Virus record (IMG/VR): IMGVR_UViG_3300024262_000006
Span: 1 to 41,916 of that record
DNA from: a virus
DNA: 41,916 bases
Reading direction: 5' to 3' (one strand)
The position numbers were made by a program, and so were the translations under genes. The stretch's first letter is position 1; every line of letters begins with the position of its first letter. Below the pieces are notes generated by a model, which was not told the origin of the DNA, did no database searches, and was given only the letters and a program-made list of their open reading frames with translations. Below, one piece after another: positions 14,312-22,807 of the stretch.

Positions 14312-16480
14312 TCATTTTGTTGAATCATAATGCAGTGTAACCCAATCAGCGATTGGCATTGAGATAACTGACTTATCGTAAACGTCTGGAGCTGATAAAT
14401 ACCCGTTAAAATACACCGCAGTTCCAGCGGCCCCTATTTGATCAACTGTCAAGTCATCTGTTACGGGTGAACCACTAATAGACATTGCTACCCCATCCTG
14501 ATACATGGTAACAGCCAAACCATCAAAGACAATAGCATAATGATGAAAGTCAGTATCATCGTCATTCAATGTTCCGGTTACCGCATCTGTATCTGTATCG
14601 GTTTCAAGTACAATAGTACCTGCATCGGTGAAATTAATGTATTTGTATGTTCCTGTTCCAGAATTACCTAATACGGTCATTGCTGTACCAGTGCTTGCTC
14701 TTGCAGCCCAAAAAGTAACGATTGAGTTGCTCGTGTTTATTACATGATCAGCTGATAATGTCAATAATGAAGTCGAACCATCAAACCAAAGAGCATTCGA
14801 CCATGAGTTTCGATACATCGTTGGCCCGTCAACCGTGTAAATCTCGTCATGATACCAGTCGTGCCATGCTGTGGGTTTTTGCCATACCGAAGGCAGTGAT
14901 AGGGTAGAGCCGCATTTGGTAATTAAGACGTTATCAAGCCGATAAGTCATTGCTCCATCTACTGAATTAATAACTATGCTTGTAGAAACCGCATTTGTAT
15001 TATCGTACTGAAAAGAATACCTAACCCAAGAGGTTGTTATGGTTTGATCGAAAACAAAGTCTGCTGTACCCTGAAAGCCAAATCTGATAGAATCGCCACC
15101 GCTTATTTTTTTAGCATAATAACTGACAATATATGATTGACCTTCCTCAAGTGCAATCGGAGTTTGCTTGAAAAAATTCGACCCAAATAGTCCGCTTCCA
15201 GTTGCAACTACTTCACAAACATTACTTCCTTCTGGTGCAGTACCATCGGCTACTGCCGTTGCCGTATGATTCCCATTGTGAGACCAACTTGATGGTGGTG
15301 AAGCTGTGCCAGCCTCAAAAGTACCATTAACAACGATATTCGTCACATTATCCGCCCCCTGATCAGCTTCGGGAAGAAGGAAAGTGTTGTTTGCTATCTT
15401 GGTGGACCAGTCTGCGATTGAGTCGGTGATGTCGTAGTTGAAAAGGTAGGCATCGTAAATTTTGCCATAAACTTCATCAGTCCCAGATGCCCAGACATTT
15501 CCTATTAATAAATCTGCTGTACCGTTCCATAATGATGATGGAATTGCACCCGTATCTATGCTACCTGATTTCTCAACACCGTCAACATAAACAGTTATAG
15601 TTGACGAACTATATGTAAACCCAACTACATGATCTACACCAGCCGTTATAACTACATCATCCGTAACCCATATACATCCTAGTGTTCCATCAGAAGGATC
15701 ACCTAAAGATATTTGCACTTTCCCAGTTGACAACACTTGAAGCCTATACTCTCGTTCATCACCTGTTGTTATGTACTTTGCTATAAGAGTCTGGTTTTCC
15801 GCTAAATCCGTATGATTCACCTTTACCAATGCCGCCATTGCCGTTGAATACTCAAACTGAGCATTATCCCCTAAATTAATCTCATCATCCGTACCATCAA
15901 AACTATAATACTTCGCCCCACCGCCTTTGTGATCGGGTGCTACTCGGACATTACTTGCGGTTACGGAATTGCCTGAAATACGCTCGTAGGTGGCTTGGTC
16001 GATTTGGCGGCAAGCCACATTATCAAGTTTTAAAGTTGTTGTACCTTTGGCTGTAAAAGTAAGGGTTTGAGTTGTGGTTGCCTTTAGTAAAACACTAAAT
16101 TTACCATTCGCACTGTATGTTGGGCTTTCAGCACCCGAACCAGCTTTAAAGGACAATCCACCAGCGCTATAATCACTAATTTCACCATAAATTTGATAGT
16201 AGTTACCAATTGTAAGTAATGATGTTTTGTAAAGAATATCTCCGTCAGCACTGGATGTGTAAACAGCTTTCCCTCCTGTTATTGTTATACTCGCATCTTT
16301 ACTCCACCAAGTATCTGAATCAAATCCTCCATTAGTAACTTCATCACTCCCACCCGTCAGGGCTGACTCGGCAAAACTTACATCGAGCTTTAAGCCTTTA
16401 GCCCCGTCGCTGAATTGCACTTGCGAGAATCCGCTAAATGCGAAAACCGCTAATATCGTAAATAGAATAAATCTTTTCAT
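14312..16480 (-). CDS. Secreted fibre-like lectin with alternating CBM-like and LamG-like domains
   Basis: 722 aa. Signal peptide MKRFILFTILAVFAFSGFSQ, cut after FSQ. Then residues about 45-160, a jelly-roll CBM-like domain (NGGFDSDTWW ... LKLDNVACRQ); 185-365, a LamG/concanavalin-like domain (YYSFDGTDDEINLGDNAQFEYS ... YDAYLFNYDI); 385-525, a second CBM-like domain (NIVVNGTFEAGTASPPSSW ... YRLDNVLITKCG); 555-715, a second LamG-like domain (LWFDGSTSLLTL ... VYDKSVISMPIADW). This looks like a tandem duplication of a sugar-binding pair. Its place after the baseplate genes suggests a receptor-binding fibre, yet it is built for export. It may bind capsule or other glycans. Confidence 0.75.
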   Translation of the reverse strand: MKRFILFTILAVFAFSGFSQVQFSDGAKGLKLDVSFAESALTGGSDEVTNGGFDSDTWWSKDASITITGGKAVYTSSADGDILYKTSLLTIGNYYQIYGEISDYSAGGLSFKAGSGAESPTYSANGKFSVLLKATTTQTLTFTAKGTTTLKLDNVACRQIDQATYERISGNSVTASNVRVAPDHKGGGAKYYSFDGTDDEINLGDNAQFEYSTAMAALVKVNHTDLAENQTLIAKYITTGDEREYRLQVLSTGKVQISLGDPSDGTLGCIWVTDDVVITAGVDHVVGFTYSSSTITVYVDGVEKSGSIDTGAIPSSLWNGTADLLIGNVWASGTDEVYGKIYDAYLFNYDITDSIADWSTKIANNTFLLPEADQGADNVTNIVVNGTFEAGTASPPSSWSHNGNHTATAVADGTAPEGSNVCEVVATGSGLFGSNFFKQTPIALEEGQSYIVSYYAKKISGGDSIRFGFQGTADFVFDQTITTSWVRYSFQYDNTNAVSTSIVINSVDGAMTYRLDNVLITKCGSTLSLPSVWQKPTAWHDWYHDEIYTVDGPTMYRNSWSNALWFDGSTSLLTLSADHVINTSNSIVTFWAARASTGTAMTVLGNSGTGTYKYINFTDAGTIVLETDTDTDAVTGTLNDDDTDFHHYAIVFDGLAVTMYQDGVAMSISGSPVTDDLTVDQIGAAGTAVYFNGYLSAPDVYDKSVISMPIADWVTLHYDSTK

Positions 16481-16484
16481 AGTA

Positions 16485-16874
16485 TTATCCTTTCAAAATT
16501 TCTAATTTCTCTGTCGCCTCTGCAATAGTCTTTTCAAGTTCAGCGATCTTTTGTGCCTTGATTTCTTCTTCAGTAGGCTTAATATATTCAGGGTGAAAAG
16601 CCCTGTGGTCTCTGAAAGTAACACCAAATAGTTCTTTAGCTTCATTCCAAGAATAAGTACGGTTTTTTGCTAAACGATCATGTGGTGACAAATCCCCTTG
16701 GATTGTTTCAATGATATTACCATCCATGTCCTGAATTACCGTATCAGTATGCTTAACATATTCGTATAAATCCACCTTAACAACGGTTTTGTCAAAGTCA
16801 ATGTTTTTGATAAGAGCAACAAGAGCCGTTTTTTCTAAGGCTTCAATTTCTATATTCGCTTTTTTTAGTATCAT
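16485..16874 (-). CDS. Putative fibre assembly or accessory protein, 129 aa
   Basis: MILKKANIEIEALEKTALVALIKNIDFDKT... is a mixed domain; the last 35 residues (EEIKAQKIAELEKTIAEATEKLEIL) are a coiled coil. No signal peptide, unlike the genes on both sides. Small coiled-coil proteins between fibre genes often serve as fibre chaperones or joints, which is an inference from position here. Confidence 0.45.
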   Translation of the reverse strand: MILKKANIEIEALEKTALVALIKNIDFDKTVVKVDLYEYVKHTDTVIQDMDGNIIETIQGDLSPHDRLAKNRTYSWNEAKELFGVTFRDHRAFHPEYIKPTEEEIKAQKIAELEKTIAEATEKLEILKG

Positions 16875-16886
16875 CGTATATCGTAT

Positions 16887-17837
16887 TTAATTTTTTATTT
16901 TCTTCATAATTACCCTGACATTAATAGAGGCTGTACCCCAACCCCCACCAGTGTCTTGTATGAATAAATTCGTGGCAGAAGTTAAGCTATTAACAAAAAC
17001 AACATCAACAGAAGTAAACCCTGAAGCTGATACCGCTTGAGAGGCAATTATATCTGTACCTCCGGCAGTTGTGCCTAATTTAATTGTTACCGTACCTCCG
17101 TTAGTTTCCTCAATTAAGACATACTCAATCATATAGCCTTTGGGTAAATCCTCAAGCTGTGAGTCTCCTGTTATTGTCTCCGTGAGCATATTTTCATCAT
17201 CTACCCAAACAGCTTTCAAGCCTACCCATTCAGAACCTGAAACGGCCACTCCCGTACCATCGTTTTCCGCTCGTATATCAATCATCTTTGTTGGCCCTAC
17301 ATAAGCCATTGCCCCGACAAGATCACCATGCGAACCGTCTGCGGTTAAGTCAACGTCAAGGAAAGTTCCATAGGTATCAGGCTCGTAATCAAAGGCCGAA
17401 ATACTCAAACCAGTTCCTAACTTAATTTTGTTATCTGCACCCAAAGAGAACACATTCTGCGTAGCCCCGTCCGAGTCGTAATACTTTTGCCAACCTCCAT
17501 AAGACAGATAGATTGAATCTAAGGCAATCTGTCCTATATTAAATGTGCTAGCTGAAAGGACATTAAACGAAGCTGTATCGCCCGTCAATGTACCGTAGTT
17601 GTTAATATCACCCGTTACCGTAAGGCCCGGTGTCTTTAGCCAAGGATTGACGAATATTGAATCCCCACTCAAAGTCAGGTAGTAAACTGAACCTGATGAA
17701 CCAAAAAACAGCGTATCACCAATAGTGAATTCTGCAAAAAGGGTTTGAGTTGGTCGGGTGGCGATTCCAGATTGAGCAAAAATACCAGTACTCAACAGGC
17801 ACCCCGTGATTATCAAAATGATCTTTTTCATGGTCAT
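16887..17837 (-). CDS. Secreted fibre-like protein with C-terminal beta-sandwich
   Basis: The frame opens at 17876 inside the upstream gene, but the start is probably ATG at 17837 (or 17831), giving signal peptide MTMKKIILIITGCLLSTGIFAQ. About 316 aa. The middle is fibre-like and serine/threonine-rich (LTLSGDSIFVNPWLKTPGLT, VTGDINNYGTLTGDTASF). The last 85 residues (GYMIEYVLIEETNGGTVTIK, LGTTAGGTDII) form a domain also seen at the C-terminus of the baseplate protein at 19492-20667. Probable adhesin or fibre; exported. Confidence 0.65.
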   Translation of the reverse strand: MTMKKIILIITGCLLSTGIFAQSGIATRPTQTLFAEFTIGDTLFFGSSGSVYYLTLSGDSIFVNPWLKTPGLTVTGDINNYGTLTGDTASFNVLSASTFNIGQIALDSIYLSYGGWQKYYDSDGATQNVFSLGADNKIKLGTGLSISAFDYEPDTYGTFLDVDLTADGSHGDLVGAMAYVGPTKMIDIRAENDGTGVAVSGSEWVGLKAVWVDDENMLTETITGDSQLEDLPKGYMIEYVLIEETNGGTVTIKLGTTAGGTDIIASQAVSASGFTSVDVVFVNSLTSATNLFIQDTGGGWGTASINVRVIMKKIKN

Positions 17838-17860
17838 TTTTTCCAAAGTTACGAATCTAT

Positions 17861-19495
17861 TTAATTTTTTGAGCATAGTTCCTCCAATTTCTTAATTCTC
17901 TTGCGATTGTCTCTAATATAAAATACCATTACTAAACATACCAATGACAACACGATAAGGCCGTATTCCTTCATCTGTTCATCGGTCAAACCCAATGCGG
18001 CAGCCGCCGGAGTTGGAGACGGGGCTGTTGCTGCCGTCACTATACCGCCTTTAACCGTAATACTTGTAATATCTGAAGGGCCAAAATCAATCCCTGCCAC
18101 ACCGTTGTCAATAAATCCACCCGTTGCGGCAACTGTCCCTGTGGCCGAAACGCCAGAAGACGTAGTTGCTAATTTCTGACTTCCATTATAGTTGATAGTC
18201 GTGTAGTTGCTCCCACCGTTATACAAGCAACTGATATATGACTGTGAATCATCCGCATCACCAATATAAAGATTGCTTGAATTTGCGCCTATCTCTGTCG
18301 CTGTTCCATTATGCAACCACCAAGAATCTGAACCCGTACCTACATAAATCGGGGTATTATCTTGGAATCTGGTCGTTGCTCCGATACCAATGCTGTCCCC
18401 AGCATTATAGAATGTCATGTGATCAGTTCCGCCGCCTGAATTAATGATTCTTAATTTAGTGTTGTAAGTTATTATTCCTTGTGTTGAAGTTTGCCCTTCA
18501 ATCCACAATTCCCCAGCAAAATCAAATGCTGACAAACTTGCCACATCTATGTCTGTTCCATCATAAGTGAATTTCTCTGTGCCATCTACACTTGAAGCGT
18601 TATTCCAAAGCAACTCATTCACAGAACTCGCTCCCGTACCACCACCACCAGCAGGTGTCGCCCAAGTGCCGTCACCCCTCCAATAAGTTGTTCCACTTGC
18701 TGATGTTCCGCCATTTAGATTCCCAACAGGTAAATTTCCCGTTACATCCGTAGCTAAATCAATCGCTCCACGAGTAATGGTTTGCCCCGAAAGGGTAAGG
18801 TAATCCAATGACCCTGCCAACCCGACAGAATCGTGCATGGCGTATTCCGTTCCTGAAGAATTTAAGAACCTGAATCTATCTTGATAAGAGAAGAAAATTC
18901 CTGCACCATCAATAAAATCCGTTTGGTTTACATCATATAATACTATCGGCCTGAATGCCTCAACATACCCACCAAGGGTTCCGCTTGCTCCGTCTGCCGT
19001 ATCTGTTGCAGCAAGTATCTTGCTTCCATTCACAGACCAATCCCATGAATGCCGCATACCATAAGGACTGTCGCTCGTTACGTCAATATTATCATTGTGC
19101 ACCCCGTGGTCTGGTTCCAACCAAACATAAGCTACCTTCACGGGCAAAGCAAATACCATCTCTCCTGCCTCGTTAATTTTATAGACATTGATTACATTTC
19201 CATATCCGTCATAGGCTAGTCTCCATGTGTCATTGGCGAGCGTATCAACGGACGATTGAGTATTAATTGCATCAAGCAATGTCCTGTAATTAACTAGGTC
19301 TAAACTATCAACCGGGTCTGCCGCATTCTTAAACATGAACTGGTCAGTACTATCAGGGTGGTGAGCAATCAGCGTGTCCGATGAATTTGCCCACAACAAA
19401 CTATCGACTCTTAGGTATTCTATCTTGTCAATTTTTTGACCAAATGAATTAACTGCAAATAGAGTTATGGTTAGAAATATGATTAACTTTTTCAT
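17861..19495 (-). CDS. Secreted tail-fibre-like protein with C-terminal membrane anchor
   Basis: 544 aa. Signal peptide [20 protein letters not shown], cut after FGQ. The body is classical phage fibre sequence: [20 protein letters not shown] followed by [17 protein letters not shown] is a repeat-type motif found in many tail fibres. A Pro/Ala linker ([10 protein letters not shown]) leads to a membrane segment ([17 protein letters not shown], residues about 511-527) and a basic tail ([13 protein letters not shown]). With signal peptide outside and basic tail inside, it would be a type I inner-membrane protein. That is unlike an ordinary virion fibre. Overlaps both neighbours. Confidence 0.7.
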   Translation of the reverse strand: MKKLIIFLTITLFAVNSFGQKIDKIEYLRVDSLLWANSSDTLIAHHPDSTDQFMFKNAADPVDSLDLVNYRTLLDAINTQSSVDTLANDTWRLAYDGYGNVINVYKINEAGEMVFALPVKVAYVWLEPDHGVHNDNIDVTSDSPYGMRHSWDWSVNGSKILAATDTADGASGTLGGYVEAFRPIVLYDVNQTDFIDGAGIFFSYQDRFRFLNSSGTEYAMHDSVGLAGSLDYLTLSGQTITRGAIDLATDVTGNLPVGNLNGGTSASGTTYWRGDGTWATPAGGGGTGASSVNELLWNNASSVDGTEKFTYDGTDIDVASLSAFDFAGELWIEGQTSTQGIITYNTKLRIINSGGGTDHMTFYNAGDSIGIGATTRFQDNTPIYVGTGSDSWWLHNGTATEIGANSSNLYIGDADDSQSYISCLYNGGSNYTTINYNGSQKLATTSSGVSATGTVAATGGFIDNGVAGIDFGPSDITSITVKGGIVTAATAPSPTPAAAALGLTDEQMKEYGLIVLSLVCLVMVFYIRDNRKRIKKLEELCSKN

Positions 19496-20667
19496 GGTAT
19501 GTCATTTAATTGGAATAACACCTTAATCCTTAACACAAAGCCAGCACCACCAGAGAACGTAAAATAGATTCTACTCGCGGCATCGAAATCATCCCTCATG
19601 TTTGGCTGGAATGCCGTTGGCCTTGACGCTGATTTAAAGATCGGGCCACTTGCTATCTCGGAGCCTAATGCCGTATAACCAATGTCCACGTTTACACTTG
19701 CTGGAACAGAAGTTGCAGCGTGTTGGATTAGTATATTGCTAACTAAATAACCATCCGGTTCTTCGATGTCAAAGTTAGCACTAACCGTATCTGATGAATA
19801 TTCTTTATGCCATTCCACGGTGTCGGTTGTGTCTTCAATTCCTAAATCATCTATATTAATTCCTATTGCATTTTTTTCCGTTAACTCCAACGAAAACTGA
19901 AACAAGGTACTGCCCCCGAAAGGCTCTGGCTCAATACTACTCTCCTTGATGTACTCCACAGCATTAACCATAAAGACATCTAAATTGCTGACGGCTATCA
20001 TTCGGTCAACCATGTAATCTGGAACAGGGCCAGTTTTTAATGTCGTGCCGCTGAAACTTCTTCCATTGATAATTGTTTTTGATTGCGACCCGTCTAAGAC
20101 CTCCGTTTCATCTTGAGGACTTGCATCTCTGTCTATCCCCTCAATGTAGAAAAACATATAATCACGATTCGCCCAATCAATAAAATAATCGTCCAGATCA
20201 GAATTTCCTCTGTCAAGGTTAGTGTATTTGACATATTTTATTCTTCCCTCGGTAATTAAATCCGATAGGTCAAGTATCTCAACGGGCTCACTCGTCAGCG
20301 TGTCGCCGTCCTGCTCAATCGTTAGAAAAATACAATTATCATTGTAGGCAGTCATATCTAAATCCCATGAATACCAATATCTCGTATCTATGCCCGTTAC
20401 CGTACTATCCAAGGTTCCTGCAATCGTGTCCAAAACAGTTGCAGAAAAATCCATGTCGTAAATCTTTAGACTGGGTACCGTTGCACTATCACTTATCACC
20501 TGCAAACGAATCGTATCACCATTGTTAAACTTTTGGGCATAATCCTTGACGGTAAACCCTCCGTGATACCTGTTTCTTTGTAGTGTATTCCATTTGTTTG
20601 GATAACTACCCGAAAGGTCTTTGAACATCACACTATTGACGATACTACTAGCTAACATATTTTTCAA
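19492..20667 (-). CDS. Baseplate or tail-tip protein, 391 aa
   Basis: Begins [20 protein letters not shown] without a signal peptide. Beta-rich throughout, with jelly-roll-like repeats ([26 protein letters not shown] and [10 protein letters not shown]). The C-terminal 85 residues ([31 protein letters not shown]) share pattern with the end of the secreted protein at 16887-17837. It lies directly after the large baseplate protein, and overlaps it by 20 bp. Likely part of the distal tail that carries or contacts fibres. Confidence 0.6.
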   Translation of the reverse strand: MKNMLASSIVNSVMFKDLSGSYPNKWNTLQRNRYHGGFTVKDYAQKFNNGDTIRLQVISDSATVPSLKIYDMDFSATVLDTIAGTLDSTVTGIDTRYWYSWDLDMTAYNDNCIFLTIEQDGDTLTSEPVEILDLSDLITEGRIKYVKYTNLDRGNSDLDDYFIDWANRDYMFFYIEGIDRDASPQDETEVLDGSQSKTIINGRSFSGTTLKTGPVPDYMVDRMIAVSNLDVFMVNAVEYIKESSIEPEPFGGSTLFQFSLELTEKNAIGINIDDLGIEDTTDTVEWHKEYSSDTVSANFDIEEPDGYLVSNILIQHAATSVPASVNVDIGYTALGSEIASGPIFKSASRPTAFQPNMRDDFDAASRIYFTFSGGAGFVLRIKVLFQLNDIP

Positions 20668-22807
20668 TTATGGTGATCAATGCCTTGTCCTCTCCGTTTT
20701 TCTTCTTCAAATTTACTAAATAACCACTAATCTCGGCAGTGAACTTGATTAAACCGAGTTGATTAGTTAATAAAGTAGTCAGATCATCCCACGTGAATTT
20801 CACTTCCACCGTGTGTTTTACAGGCAAATAAATAGGGTCCGACAAATCATCAACCAAGATGTCTTCGTTCTCCGTAATGCTATACCCCTCGCCCGTGGTT
20901 TCTAAAGTCTGTGCCTTGTCTGCTGTTTGGAAACGAATATAACTACTCAAATACTTCGTTAGAGCTGTTTTGATGCGATTTCCCTGCCTTACTAGGTTAC
21001 GGGTAGGCGTTATATACAAATTCAACGAACTGCTGCCAAACAGGCTTGAATCGTTGTCAATCGTTATGTTCTCATTCGTCTCCACATCCCAATCAATTGC
21101 AGGGTCGCTCGTGTTGGCCTGTGTCTTGATAACAAAATTGTGGTTATCACCCTTTAAATCTGTTGAGCCTGTCGTTGATAATGGACTTGCTACTTGGTCG
21201 CTGATGCCTTTCGTGTCTCCCCTGATCGTAGAAACATTATCCAACTTCACATCTGTATTCAGAATGCTCGTTCTTTTGTGTTTCGTATTGTACTCACCTC
21301 GCCCGTTGATAGACAAATATTCAAAGTTCTGATACCCTGTTTGAATATCCAACGGTGCTACCTCGGAAACAACTTCGCTTTCTATATCCAGCGTGGTTAT
21401 CCTATCCGAGATGTCTAACACCTCTGTATCGTCAAAAAAGTAATCGTAATTCTCAACTCTTATCCGTGTAAAGTCGTCTATCGTTTCTATTGTGTAGCCG
21501 ATATTCAACCATGATTTAACGCTCTGGAACCAATCATCAAAACTCAAACCTATCGGGGAGTCATCATCACTCAATGCCGCTCCACGAAGATGCAATCCGC
21601 TTAGAATACTAAAAAAACGTAATTGGTTTTCACTTGCATACATATCCCCGTTCAGGTTGTAGACAACATCTGTCCTACCAAGAAATTCAGAGTAAAAGGC
21701 ATATTGAACATCTAAGATATGCTGTGCCAATCTCTCCCCTGATTCATACAAAGGGAATGCCTCAACCTCTGTCGCTGGTGTGCTGATATTTGTTTCTTTG
21801 ATAACTAATTCCGTACTATCAATATCAATATCCATGCTCCCACCAATAGGATCCGTTTCCACGAAACCATAAATAGCAACAGAATTCCCATTCGCTAAGC
21901 TGATACTTTGACTGATCGTGATCGTTTTCTGCCCTGAATCCGTTGTGTCGTATGTTGCTAATGAAAATCGCTGAACCTTGGCATTTGATGTGTTGATCGT
22001 GTCTATCCTGATTTCTATCTGTGTGTTCGCTCCCGAACCAACCATGCTGTTTAATGTCAACACAATCTCACCCGTCAAGACTAAGGTACGAGCCTCCGTT
22101 GATTCTTTAAACAATGAGTAATCCCTGTCCAATGATGCAAGTTCCGTTAAGGCTACATCTTGAGGTTCAGTTAAAAAATCACTATCAATCAATGTCTGTT
22201 GGAGATAAAGAAACTTTATTGAGTTAGGAACGGCATTCGTATAATTCTGTGAAGTACTATTCGCCCATTCCGCTTTATCAACCGAGGTAATGGCTGGTAT
22301 CTGCAATGCTTTTTTCAGACTTGCATAAGGAACAATCGGGAACCCTCCTATGCTGGTCGTTTTCGTGATGTCAACATCTGTGTCTCGCCTATTGTCCAAC
22401 TTATCCAATGCCGAGGTATTGACCGCCTCAATGCTTACTCCCGTTGACATATTGCCAACCTTTACCCTTGGTTTGAATAGTTTGAAATTCAAGTTAAATG
22501 AACTGGGAAACTCAACATAGGTTCTTGTACTGGTTTTGAAGTAATATATCTTCAACGTACAAACAGCATTCATCCCGTTCTGCTCCCATAACCTAGTCAA
22601 CAAATCTGCTCCCTCTTTGATGAACGTCAAACTGGAAACACTAAACAGCGAAAACACACCACCTACCTCTAAATCTCTATTCATTTCCAGCATCCCCTCT
22701 TTCCATTCCAAAGGGTCATGCCGGAGATTAATATTATCAATCCCACTCTCCAACCGAAAACGGTAGGGCGCTGGCGTGTTGCTGACTAAATTAGTTAACC
22801 AACTCAT
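20648..22807 (-). CDS. Large distal tail/baseplate hub protein, 719 aa
   Basis: MSWLTNLVSNTPAPYRFRLES... follows the tape measure gene with a 17 bp overlap, the usual site of distal tail and hub proteins. The protein alternates beta-rich regions (EARTLVLTGEIVLTLNSMVG) with acidic linkers, and ends with a beta domain (HTVEVKFTWDDLTTLLTNQLG) plus basic [19 protein letters not shown]. No peptidase or lysozyme motif seen. Identification is by position and size. Confidence 0.65.
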   Translation of the reverse strand: MSWLTNLVSNTPAPYRFRLESGIDNINLRHDPLEWKEGMLEMNRDLEVGGVFSLFSVSSLTFIKEGADLLTRLWEQNGMNAVCTLKIYYFKTSTRTYVEFPSSFNLNFKLFKPRVKVGNMSTGVSIEAVNTSALDKLDNRRDTDVDITKTTSIGGFPIVPYASLKKALQIPAITSVDKAEWANSTSQNYTNAVPNSIKFLYLQQTLIDSDFLTEPQDVALTELASLDRDYSLFKESTEARTLVLTGEIVLTLNSMVGSGANTQIEIRIDTINTSNAKVQRFSLATYDTTDSGQKTITISQSISLANGNSVAIYGFVETDPIGGSMDIDIDSTELVIKETNISTPATEVEAFPLYESGERLAQHILDVQYAFYSEFLGRTDVVYNLNGDMYASENQLRFFSILSGLHLRGAALSDDDSPIGLSFDDWFQSVKSWLNIGYTIETIDDFTRIRVENYDYFFDDTEVLDISDRITTLDIESEVVSEVAPLDIQTGYQNFEYLSINGRGEYNTKHKRTSILNTDVKLDNVSTIRGDTKGISDQVASPLSTTGSTDLKGDNHNFVIKTQANTSDPAIDWDVETNENITIDNDSSLFGSSSLNLYITPTRNLVRQGNRIKTALTKYLSSYIRFQTADKAQTLETTGEGYSITENEDILVDDLSDPIYLPVKHTVEVKFTWDDLTTLLTNQLGLIKFTAEISGYLVNLKKKNGEDKALITIIEKYVS

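Noticed and set aside
13849-19495. Type IX secretion signals at the ends of the exported proteins
   Set aside because: Basic ends such as YQKK and YKKK are present, but no conserved CTD of about 75 residues was seen.
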